The translations under genes and the position numbers were made by a program. From the NCBI GenBank assembly GCA_025667525.1, contig CM046882.1:25075394-25139393 (forward strand): DNA of 64,000 nt, written 5' to 3'. Below, in pieces: positions 47,306-58,400 of this stretch. Within the stretch, counting starts at the first letter, position 1. Each line of letters opens with the position of its first letter. Below the pieces are notes generated by a model. The model had not been told where the DNA came from. It saw only the letters and a program-made list of their open reading frames with translations, and did no database searches. This DNA comes from Glebionis coronaria. Its lineage: Eukaryota; Streptophyta; Magnoliopsida; Asterales; Asteraceae.

Positions 47306-49323
47306 TTCTGGGTGGAGTCAGGCTCGTGACTCGGTTAACAAAAACAAGCGCTTCTCGGGAGGCAACCCGTTGATCTATCCTTTACCCGTTTTCATAATAA
47401 GTGTAGGGGAGCTACATAGGGTCTGTTGTCTTGTTTCTTATGATGTGCAGGGATTAAAGCTTCAAAGAGAACTTTTGATGACATTTGACGACCTGTGATC
47501 CCGTGTACCCGTCTTCCCAGTTCTATCCTAAACTGTCGTGATTCAATATTTCATATCTTATATGTTTACATTGAAATCACTCTAGTTGTCCTTTCCTTAG
47601 CAAGATTTAAACAACGTGCACAATGTCCTAAGTGTAGGGGAGTTTACTCCAACATGCTTAAACATTGAGGACAATGTTTATATCAAGTGTAGGGGGACTT
47701 CTATCGAAGTAAGTGGGCTTTTCCATGAATTTGTCCTCATTTTAACCGGAAAATCTAATTTTTCGGCATTTTTCAAGATTTTTAATCTATTTTGGCCTAG
47801 TTGTATAGTAGTATTTTCCTTTGTTAGCGTTATTTACTTTCTTTGCTAAAAATAAAGTTTAATAAAGTGGTTTTAAATTTTTTCAAAGTCGTGAATCTTT
47901 TGACTCAACCCGAGTTTACTTATCCAAGTTTACTCTAGCTCGTATCCTTAACGTGTTTAAGTCAAGTTTTGCTAGGCTTTTATATAGGAAACTTAAAACG
48001 CGAAAGTCTTAACTCTTACGGATTAAGAACAAGAACTTTTTGCAAGTTCCTATAATTGATCCTAGAAAGTCGTTTATCAAGGGAACTTTAAAATGCGAAA
48101 TCTAAACTTGAAAAAGTCTAAGAAGTTGCAAGATCCTATAGATGACTTAAAAACCCAAAACTTTGATTTAATTGGCTAAGCATCCACGAGTCTCATTCCT
48201 TGAGATTTTAAATTATAGAGAACGAGAGATGATAGAGTCAATTATAAGTTTGGTATTCTCCCATCGCTTGCTAATAAATTTAATTGCAATAAGTAAGGTT
48301 GTACGATTTGAAAAGTTACTTAGCTTCTAGCACAAGATCGTTTAAAAGTTGCTCGGTATTAATTAGAGTTCATAGCCAAGGCATAACTTATTGAAGCGGG
48401 ATGCAAAGATTGGCGAGTCCAAAAAGGCCCTAACAAGGCATGAGGGCTACATTTTGTTGCTAAAGATCCCAAGTGATGTGAAGAATCATTTATCAAAAAT
48501 CAATATAAAGGGTCGAGACACACGACGAAAAGCAAATACTCCCCTAAAGATCATGGATAAGTCTATCTGAAAAGACCCTAGCAAGGTATGAGGATAAATA
48601 GATCCAAGTCCTAAAAGAAGGCGGATCGTTGTATATCAAAGTCCAAAATAAAGATTGGAGAAAAATGAAGAAGTCGTGGTCCATATATGAAGAATCTCTC
48701 AAAAAGTTCATGTGAAGAAATTCCTAATATGAGGAGAAGACCATTATTTCAAGAACGTCTCTCAAGATTCGAAGTATGAAGTCGCTGCCAAATATCGGTC
48801 CGTGAAAGGTCTCAAATCGTGAAGCGAGTTATGCCAAGATATGAACTTTATGAGGTCCCGAGAAGCAGTTTTGAAAGATTTTGTCCTTTAGCTAACTATT
48901 GATTAAATCGTCCCACTTTATTTTTGGCCTAAATAAACTATCGAAATAAGTCAAACAATTCATCCTCGTGATCATTCAAGACAATCATAAACTATAAGAG
49001 ATACACATAGGAATAAGGGAGTCTAAGTGAATAATTGGCCACATGAGTTTGTGTTAGTTTGCTAACTTATAATAACAATGATCTCGTTTTTGAGCTTGGT
49101 ATGGGAAACGTGAAACTTGAGGATGATAAACATTCATGACTACCAAACCCAATGTAAGTCTTTGATTTCTTTACTTGTTTTGTATACATTTCTATCTTTT
49201 AGTTTCCCTAGTGTTTAATGTTTAATAAAGGCCAAGGTGGGTTATTTATGATGAAAAATGTAAACCGTGCTTTAAAATTAATGCATTGCATGAGGGCATT
49301 GCAATGGTCAAGTGTAGGGGATT
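47306..49323 (+). other. Element B 3' non-coding region
   Basis: Stem 1 GAGTCA/TGACTC (47315-47332), stem 2 CGGG/CCCG (47356-47369) and stem 3 AAACATTG/CAATGTTT (47660-47679) are present. AAGTGTAGGGG motifs lie near 47399, 47629 and 47685, and the polypurine tract AAGTGTAGGGGATT is at 49310-49323. Compared with the B' copy there is a deletion of about 40 bp near 48255. No env-like frame. Confidence 0.7.
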
Positions 49324-51156
49324 TAATAAGTGTGAAAACACTTATCCTTTTACCACTTATTTCCAATAATAACAAGACCAAATCGTGTATTTTATGTCGT
49401 AAAAGTCGGAATTATGTGTGGTTTGTGTTTTTATTGTGTTTCATGATAAAAATATGAAAAAGGAAGAAAACATGGGCTATCACAGGCTTTTATCGAAGAA
49501 AACGAGAAAAGACGAAGTCAAAAGATCAAGAGTGCAAAAAGAACGGAAGTCCAATGCCTATTTTGAAGATTTATCGAAGAAGAAGTCTAAAGACAGAAGT
49601 TTAATGAAGTCGAAGAACTCAGGTCTAATAGAAGAAGGAAATTATAAGACGAGTTCAATTTATGTCGAAAAATCCCAAGACGACGTCGAGAAAGACAAAG
49701 AATTTAAATCGAGTCGAGAAAACAAGAAGAAAGAGAGAAGACACAAGAACTTCCTCTCCTCCTATATATACGCTCCTAATGTGTCATTAGGAGGGTGTTA
49801 GTTATTTAGTTAATTGTCTAGTTTTATTTTTAAGTATGTTTTTAATTTTATTCTCTCTAGTTTTTCAAGCTTATCAAACCTTCATTAATCTTGTAATCTT
49901 TGATCTTAATCTTTAATCTAATCAAGTTTATTTCATAATTCTCATTCTACCTTTCTTAATAATCTATTGTTTTTGCTTAATTAATCATGTAGATGGTTTA
50001 ATTTTGTTAATGATGTGATTGTTTTGATTATTTTATTTTGCTTATTGAGTTGGTGTGTTTTAGAGTTTTTAGATTAAGGTGCTTGTTTGCTTAATTTTTA
50101 TGTTTATTAGTTTTAAAAATAAGTTGATTTTGGTAGCTTAATATTTTTATAAAAAGTTGATTTTTAAATTTTGCTTATTTAGTATTTTTAAAAGTTTTAA
50201 AATCCTAGCTTATTTACTTTTTTTTAAAATCTTTTTGGTTAAAGTTTTGGTTAAGTGCTTATTAGAGTTTTGCTTATTTGCTTATATCTATTCTTATTTG
50301 GATTTTTCCCAAAACCCTTTGATTCAGTATAAGTGATTTGAGCAGTATTCCGGATTTGTATTCGAAAAAGATTCCGGATAACACCCAAAATTTTAGATCC
50401 CGGATAAGCTTCATCAGTGTGGATTCCGGATTAGCCTTCAAACTACCAATTCCGGATAGTCATAAAAAGTTTCGATTCCGGATAGTGTCAACAACACGGA
50501 TTCCGGATAAATACCCGAAAACAAATTCCGGATAAGCTTTCGGAGCACCAATTCCGGATAAGAAGTAGAAATTGCAGATTCCGGATAACTCGAATTATAC
50601 ATTCCGAATAAGTAGCAGAAAAATAGATTCCGGATAAGCATTTGTAGTTGGATTCCGGATAAATTCTCAGGCACATATTCCGGATAATGTAGTTTAACCA
50701 GATTCCGGATAAGCATTTGTAGTTGGATTTCGGATAACTTCTCAGGCACACATTCCGGATAACGTAGTTTAACCAAATTCCGGATAATCTTGTACATCAC
50801 CCATTTCCGGATTATCAACAAAAACCAGTATTCCGGATAAGAACCTTTTCCCATATTCCGGATATCATCTACAACCCACATTCCGGATGAGGGATTCATT
50901 TCGGATTCCGGATAATCATCAGTCTTGATTTTCAAATGTTAACTTTTCCCGCCAATCAAGGTTAGATTGTTTCACTTTATTCTTTTTGTCGTATTGTTTA
51001 ATTATTTTAGTGTTTATCTCACTATTAGAAATAGATAACTCCAAGCTCCCCCTTTTAGTTACCACGAACGATAATTCCACTTTAAACCGTGATCAATTCG
51101 GATTGAATCGAGTACGAACAACACTTTCTAGAATACACACAAAAGTCATAAAACCA
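49324..51156 (+). repeat. Element B second LTR (LTR2)
   Basis: TAATAAGTGTG...AAAACCA, 1833 bp, matching 8992-10823. It has the same TA start. It contains a U3 frame at 49418-49801, a TATA box at 49763-49770, a hairpin at 49771-49795 and a TTCCGG array at about 50346-50915. It is followed by a primer-binding site rather than by a target duplication, so it is shared by B and the deleted copy B'. Confidence 0.9.
50346..50915 (+). repeat. 25-bp-period TTCCGG motif array, element B LTR2
   Basis: Same array as at 9964-10582, with the same three-unit duplication. Individual units show scattered changes (TTCCGAATAAG, TTTCGGATAAC), and some that are degenerate in LTR1 are consensus here. Confidence 0.8.
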
Positions 51157-51173
51157 AATGGCGCCATTGCCGC

Positions 51174-51558
51174 GGAATTTTGACATCAACAAAGCGGTGA
51201 TCTTTGGAAGATTCAACTCAACGAGCTAAATGAACTGAGGAATGAAGCTTATGAGAATTCATTGATCTACAAGGAGAAAACCAAGATCATCCATGATGCA
51301 AGGATTAAGAACCGAGAGTTTCACGTTGGTGATCAAGTTTTACTCTTTAACTCTCGGTTGAAGATCTTCTCGGGCAAGCTAAAAAGCCGTTGGTCTGGTC
51401 CTTTCACCGTCGCCAAAGTTTTCCCTTACGGCACTATTGAACTTTCTCATCCAAATAGGCCGAATTTTAAAGTGAATGGCAAGCGTGTGAAGCTGTACTT
51501 TGGTGAGTACATCTCTCATGAGATGATTCCATCCCTCACCACGTTTCCCTTGAATTAG
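51174..51558 (+). pseudogene. Integrase C-terminal fragment in B'
   Basis: It begins inside the codons for NFDINKA and ends at TAG 51556-51558. A 1-base loss near 51196 shifts the first part. From 51262 it is open for 98 codons and matches 47009-47305 with two visible amino-acid changes (NRP for NGP, GEY for GED). It has no catalytic residues and cannot function. Confidence 0.8.
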
Positions 51559-53603
51559 TTCTGGGTGGAGTCAGGCTCGTGACTCGGTTAACAAAAACAA
51601 GCGCTTCTCGGGAGGCAACCCGTTGATCTATCCTTTACCCGTTTTCATAATAAGTGTAGGGGGAGCTACATAGGGTTTGTTGTCTTGTTTCTTATGATGT
51701 GCAGGGATTAAAGCTTCAAAGAGAACTTTTGATGACATTTGACGACTCGTGATCCCTTGTACCCGTCTTCCTGATTCTATCCTAAACTGTCGTGATTCAA
51801 TATTTCATATCTTTTATGTTCACTTTGAAATCACTCTAGTTGTCCTTTCCTTAGCAAGATTTAAACAACGTGCACAATGTCCTAATGTAGGGGATTTTAC
51901 TCCAACATGCTTAAACATTGAGGACAATGTTTATATCAAGTGTAAGGGGACTTCTATCGGAGTAAGTGGGCTTTTCCATGAATTTGTCCTCATTTTAACC
52001 GGAAAATCTAATTTTTCGGCATTTTTCAAAATTTTTAATCTATTTTGGCCTAGTTGTATAGTAGTATTTTCCTTTGTTAGCGTTATTTACTTTCTTTGCT
52101 AAAAATAAAGTTTAATAAAGTGGTTTTAAATTTTTTCAAAGTCGTGAATCTTTTGACTCAACCCGAGTTTACTTATCCAAGTTTACTCTAGCTCGTATCC
52201 TTAACGTGTTTAAGTCAAGTTTTGCTAGGCTTTTATATAGGAAACCTTAAAACGCGAAAGTCTTAACTCTTACGGATTAAGAACAAGAACTTTTCGCAAG
52301 TTCTTATAATTGATCCTAGAAAGTCGTTTATATAGGGAACTTTAAAATGCGAAATCTAAACTAGAAAAAGTCTAAGAAGTTGCAAGATCCTATAGATGAG
52401 TTGAAAACCCAAAACTTTGATTTAATTGGCTAAGCATCCACGAGTCTCATTCATTGAGATTTTAAATTATAGAGAACGAGAGATGATAGAGTCAATTATA
52501 AGTTTGGTATTCTTTCATGAATTTATGTGAGTTGATTATAAGCTTTTTCTCCCATCGCTTTCTAATAAATTTAATTGCAATAAGTAAGGTTGTACGATTT
52601 GAAAAGTTACTTAGCTTCTAGCACAAGATCGTTTAAAAGTTGCTCGGTATTAATTAGAGTTCATAGCCAAGGCATAACTTATTGAAGCGGGATGCAAAGA
52701 TTGGCGAGTCCAAAAAGGCCCCAACAAGGCATGAGGGCTACATTTTGTTGCTAAAGATCCCAAGTGATGTGAAGAATCATTTATCAAAAATCAATATAAA
52801 GGGTCGAGACACACGACGAAAAGCAAATACTCCCCTAAAGATCATGGATAAGTCTATCCGAAAAGACCCTAGCAAGGTATGAGGATAAATAGATCCAAGT
52901 CCTAAAAGGAGGCAGATCGTTGTATATCAAAGTCCAAAATAAAGATTGGAGAAAAATGAAGAAGTCGTGGTCCATATATGAAGAATCTCTCAAAAAGTTC
53001 ATGTGAAGAACTTCCTAATATGAGGAGAATACCATTATTTCAAGAACGTCTCTCAAGATTCGAAGTATGAAGTCGCTGCCAAATATCGGTCCGAGAAAGG
53101 TCTCAAATCGTGAAGTGAGTTATGCCAAGATATGAACTTTATGAGGTCCCGAGAAGTAGTTTTAAAAGATTTTGTCCTTTAGCTAACTATTGATTAAATC
53201 GTCCCACTTTATTTTCGGCCTAAATAAACTATCGAAATAAGTCAAACAATGCATCCTCGTGATCATTCAAGACAATCATAAACTATAAGAGATACACATA
53301 GGAATAAGGGAGTATAAGTGAATAATTGGCCACATGAGTTTGTGTTAGTTTGCTAACTTATAATAACAATGATCTCGTTTTTGAGCTTGGTATGGGGAAC
53401 ATGAAACTTGAGGATGATAAACATTCATGACTACCAAACCCAATGTAAGTCTTTGATTTCTTTACTTGTTTTGTATACATTTCTATCTTTTAGTTTCCCT
53501 AGTGTTTAATGTTTAATAAAGGCCAAGGTGGGTTATTTATGATGAAAAATGTAAACCGTGCTTTAAAATTAATGCATTGCATGAGGGCATTGCAATGGTC
53601 AAG
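51559..53603 (+). other. B' 3' non-coding region, interrupted by element D
   Basis: Duplicate of 47306-49309. Stem 1 is at 51568-51585 and stem 3 at 51913-51932. It retains about 40 bp near 52510-52550 that B has lost. TCAAG (53599-53603) is the presumed left target copy of D. Confidence 0.7.
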
Positions 53604-54048
53604 TGATAGGTGTGTAAACACCCATCCTTTTACCACTTAATTCTGGCTAAAACAAGACCAAAACACGTAATTAATATCATTTGTTTGGAATTATGCGTGG
53701 TTTTTGTGTTTATTGTGTTTTCAGAGCTAACCGGATGAATATTAAAGAAAATATGGGGTTGCACGGGTTTTATCAAGGAAAAAGACTGAAGACGAAGTCT
53801 ATTGTCCAAGAGATGCAAAAGATTTGAAGTCACTAGGCCTATTCGAAGATTTATTGAAGAAAAGGACTAAAGACGGAAGATTTTCATAAGTCGAAGAAAC
53901 TCGAGTCTATTTAACGAAGAAATTAAAAGACGAGTTGGATTTAATCGACAACAAATCCCGAATCAGAATCGAAATCGTCAACTTTTCTGAAAAGACGAGA
54001 AGACAAGAAGAAAGGGAGAAAGCCCACTCACCAACCAACCACTAGGAC

Positions 54049-54057
54049 TATATATAG
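54049..54057 (+). promoter_or_regulatory. TATA box, element D 5' LTR
   Basis: TATATATAG about 445 bp into the LTR, as in A and B. The copy in the 3' LTR is at 63436-63444. Confidence 0.6.
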
Positions 54058-54127
54058 TTTTTCCCTTCACACATTAGGGAGAGAGTTTTCATTTTCCTTT
54101 TTCCAGTTTCTTTGTAGTTCGTCCCAT

Positions 54128-54153
54128 CACCAACTCCATTAGGGAGTTTGGTG
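54128..54153 (+). other. Leader hairpin, element D 5' LTR
   Basis: CACCAACTCC (54128-54137) pairs with GGAGTTTGGTG (54143-54153) with one bulged T. The 3' LTR copy is at 63515-63540. Confidence 0.55.
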
Positions 54154-54469
54154 ATTTTCATCTTTTTCTTTTCATCTTGTAATCCTTAACCATTAATCTT
54201 GTTACTTTTACATTAATCAATCCATTCCATCTTTTCATTAATCTTGTTCTTCATCATCTCTTTTTGCAAGTTCTTAAGCTTTTATTTGATTCAAGTTTGG
54301 TATTAAAAAGTTGTTGATTTAGTGTTTTTTATTGGTGGGATTTGTTCTTTATGGTATGTTAATGATTATTGGTTAGTTTGGTTAAACCTTTTTAAGTATT
54401 TGATTTGATTTTGGATTTTTGATTAAGTTTCCCGTTCGTGTCTGCTGTATCTGTTCTTCGTCCCAGATT

Positions 54470-54985
54470 TTCCGAATAGACATTTTAAGTTTGCTTTACT
54501 CGGAATATTTCAATTATTCCGAGTAGAGGTTTTACTTCCTCTTTATTCGGAATATCCCAGATATTCCGAATAGCTCTATTTTCCGCATAGAAGTTCATCT
54601 TTCCGAATAGCCATTTTTGAATTTCCCTTATTCGGAACTTTGAGCATTCCGAATAGGGTTGTTTTAGTTTCTCTTACTCGGAACTTTTTGAGCATTCCGA
54701 ATAGAACCAATTTTCCGAATAGGACTTTTCCCGTTTCCTTATTCGGAACTTTTTAATTATTCCGCATAGCCAATTTTTGTTTCCCTATTCGGAACATTTT
54801 TCCGAATAGCCGTTTTTTCCGCGTAGCCCTGATTTTTCCGAATGATCTTAATTTTCCGCATGAGACAATTTATTCCGAATAGAAGTGTTTTTCGAATAGA
54901 CAGTATTTTCCGCATAGAGCTTTTTCCGAATCATACAATTTATTCCGCATAGAGCAACATTCCGCATAAGGGTTATTTTCAGCAT
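54470..54985 (+). repeat. TTCCGAATAG / TTCCGCATAG motif array, element D 5' LTR
   Basis: More than 20 short motifs with core TTCCG or its complement CGGAA, in both orientations (TATTCGGAA and TTCCGAATAG), spaced roughly 15-30 bp. Unlike B, the two orientations often pair as inverted repeats flanking 10-15 bases. The 3' LTR copy begins near 63853. Confidence 0.7.
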
Positions 54986-55205
54986 AGGGCATTTTTCAGT
55001 AAGAGTATTTTTCTGCCTTATCATTTAACTGCTTTTATCTACTGTTTCCAGCTTTAATCTTTAATCTTTTATTCACTTATCTGTTTAATAGTCTAGAAAA
55101 CCAAATCCACTTTTTGTCACCAAGAACAAATCATTCTACTTTTAACTGAGATCAATTCGAGAGGATTCCGAGAATTCTGAACCTAGTAAAAACGCGTGTA
55201 TCAAA

Positions 55206-55223
55206 TGGCGCCGCTGCCGGCTC
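55206..55223 (+). other. Primer-binding site, element D
   Basis: TGGCGCCGCTGCCGG starts two bases after the LTR end and is the same as in A and B. Confidence 0.75.
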
Positions 55224-55404
55224 CTCTCGTTAAGATCAAAAGTTTTTTGTAGAATTTAGATTTTGGGATCCGTTCCCCGTGAACGTTCATTTTTCAAAAA
55301 CAACTAAAAAATATAAAATTTTCAAAAATCCTAAAAAGTAAAAAAACAACAAAAACCAAAAATATTTTTGCCTTGTTTCTCTTTGTTCGTTCTTTTGCAG
55401 GTGT

Positions 55405-58400
55405 ATGCGCACTCGATCCACGTCTTATCAAGAGCCCGAGCCTCTCGATAACTTAGACATGGCTGGTGTCCAAAACAACAATAACATACCACCTCCGAAC
55501 AACAATAATCACAACAACAACCCGCCTTTCAACAACATGAATAACAACAACAATGAGCCACTTCCGGATAATCGCCCAATGATTGAACTGCTGCAAGCTC
55601 ATGTTGATGGCAACACGGATCCAATTGTTATACCACCAATTGCCGCCAACAATTTCGAGCTCAAGTCAGGCTTTATCCAGATGGTCTCCGCTCAGCCATT
55701 CTTGGGACGAACCATTGATGACCCACATGACCATATCAAGAGATTTCTACAACTCACCAACACGGTCAAATTCAATGGAGTTTCGCAAGAAGTGATAAGG
55801 TTACAACTTTTTCCCTTTTCTTTAGAGGGACAAGCCCGGCATTGGCTTGCTAAGGAACCGCCATAGAGTATTCTCTCGTGGACGGATTTGGAAACAAAGT
55901 TCATCAATTACTTTTTTCCACCCTCTCGTACTACCGCTTTGCGGAATGAGATTATAAACTTTGAACAAAAGTACGATGAGTCATTCAGTGAATCTTGGGA
56001 TCGTTTTAAAGATCTTTTAAGAAAATGCCCACAACATGGTTTTACCAAAGTACATCAAATAAATACTTTTTACAATGGTTTAAGCATGAGTGATCAAGAT
56101 TCACTGAATAGTGCCTCAGGGGGTAATTTATTGGCTAAGACTTCCAATGCTGCTTGGGATATCATTGAGAACAAGTCTCGTGTGCAAACCAAGAGCGTTA
56201 GGACCAATGTTGCTAGTGCTAGCACTAATGACAGCGACAAGCGATTAGACAAAATCACCACGCTTCTTGAATCGCTTGTCACACATACCGTCAGCAACAA
56301 CAACAGCAACAACGCCAAAAACGCTCAAGTAAACGCTGTCAGCCAACCTTGTGAGATATGCGGTGGGCCCCACTCGTACACAACTTGTACCGCCACCCAA
56401 GATTACCCTGCTGAGAATGTGAATGCGGCATATGGCACCTACCAACAACCCGCTTATCAAGCAAAACCCCAAGGTGACCGTAACTTGCTTAGCTACCGCA
56501 GCAACAACTATCTTTCCCCACCTGGCTTTCCTCCTACCAACCCAAACCAACAACAAAACCTTAACCGCCCTCCTCAACAACAACAACAACCTCGACAACC
56601 ATACATCCCACCTCACAAGCAGCAACAACCACCTCAAAGAAACAATCAAGTCTACCAACAACCTGCTTACCAACCACCTGCATACAATGCTCCTCCCAAC
56701 CAACCCACCGCTCTTCACCAAGAAGTGGAAACTTATATGAGGACTAACGATGCGATAGTGGGAAATCTTCAGAGATAAGTGCTCAACCTGAAAGCCGATT
56801 TGGTAAAGCAAGGAAATGATTTGAGAGCCGATATGCGGAACACGCTGGATAGTCAGACGAATGACTTGAGGAACATGATGGCTAGTTTCTTCCAAAGTAG
56901 TCAACCCTCTTCTTCGGGTACTCTTCCGAGTAACACCGTTGCAAACCCAAGAGGGGAGATGAAAGCAATCACCACTCGAAGTGGTAAAGGTACAAAGGAA
57001 CCCGAGCTTCCTATACCCCCACCGGTGGTTGTGACTAAGGAGAACGAGTCGCCTGCTCCTATTCCTCCTCCTTCTCCTTCACCAATTTCTCCACCTCTTC
57101 ATTCTACCCCTCCTCCACCCGTGGTTGTGAGTGATCCTATACTCCCAAAGCCTTCATCTTCATCCAATATACCTTATCCTTCAAGGTTGAGGAAAGAGAA
57201 GCAAAAGAGCAAGGATGATATTCAGGTTTCTAACTTTCTTAAAATGTTTAAACAACTGAATTTCAATATCTCCTTCGCTGAGGCTCTCGCTCACATGCCC
57301 AAGTATGCTAAAATGTTTAAAGACCTTCTGAGCGACAAGGAAAAGCTCCTCGACATTGCTAACACCCAACTTAATGAGAACTGCTCTGCAGTGCTCTTAA
57401 GGAAATTACCAACCAAGCTTGGTGATCCGGGTCGTTTTCTTATCCCTTGCAATTTTCCGGGAGTAGAGAATTGCATGGCCCTAGCCGATCTAGGTGCCAG
57501 TATTAATCTCATGCCTCTAAGTGTGTGGAAGCAATTATCTCTCCCAGAGCTAGTCCCCACCAAGATGACTTTGGAATTGGCGAACCGTACGGTTGCTTAT
57601 CCAGTGGGGATAGCCGAAGATGTTATCGTAGGAGTCGACAAATTCACCTTCCCTGCTGATTTTGTTGTCGTCGACTACGAGATGGACCCTCGTGTACCAC
57701 TTATTGTTGGTCGTCCATTCCTTAGGACCGGTCGCACTCTCATTGATGTTGAAGCCGGAGAGCTTATCATGAGAGTGGGTGACGACAAAGTAGTCTTCAA
57801 CATGGGTAAGTTGTCTAAACAGCCTTATTCATATGAGAGCGTTAATTGTATTGACGTTCTTGATGAGGCTTGTGAAGAACACTTTAATGATGCTTGCAAA
57901 AGTATTCCTACCTCTCTTCCCACTGTTGAGACCGTGTCCTCTATTGATTCATCGTTGTCTCTATTTGGAGATAGTGATTTATTCTGGAACAATCTTGAAG
58001 ATACCATGGGAGATGCGAATTTAGCCACTAATGATTCTCCCACCGAGGGGGATGAAGACATGAGTTTCTTTGACAGTCTTCTCACTGAAGACAATCCTTC
58101 GCCTCCATCTCCCACGGTCATTGCTATCGATACTACGACTTTGAAAACGCCTCCCGTCGAAAATCCTCCGGATTTGGAACTTAAGGAGTTGCCGCCTCAT
58201 CTCGAGTACGTGTTCCTTGACGACAACAAGAAGTCACCCGTCATTATTGCGAAGGACTTGAAAGATGAAGAGAAGACTCGCCTCGTCGCTGTGTTGAAGG
58301 ATCACAAGAAGGCTATTGCTTGGAAAATCTCGGATATTCGTGGAATTGATCCTCACTTCTGCACACACAAAATTCTCATGGAGGACGACTTCAAGCCCAC

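Larger units (their letters stand above)
51157..53603 (+). mobile_element. Internal remnant B': PBS fused to integrase end plus 3' non-coding region
   Basis: After LTR2 comes TGGCGCCATTGCCG (51159-51172), a primer-binding site. It is joined directly to the sequence found at about 46919 in B. From there on (51177-53603) it parallels 46919-49309 closely. All of gag, protease, RT and most of integrase are missing. The copy is cut at 53603, five bases after the start of its polypurine region, by element D. The arrangement LTR-internal-LTR-internal points to a tandem array formed by unequal recombination, with a large deletion in the second unit. Confidence 0.8.
53604..55203 (+). repeat. Element D 5' LTR (1600 bp)
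   Basis: TGATAGGTGTG...CGTGTATCA. It contains a TATA box TATATATAG (54049-54057), a hairpin (54128-54153) and a TTCCGAATAG/TTCCGCATAG array (about 54470-54985). The U3 frame conserved in A and B is frameshifted here. Confidence 0.93.
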
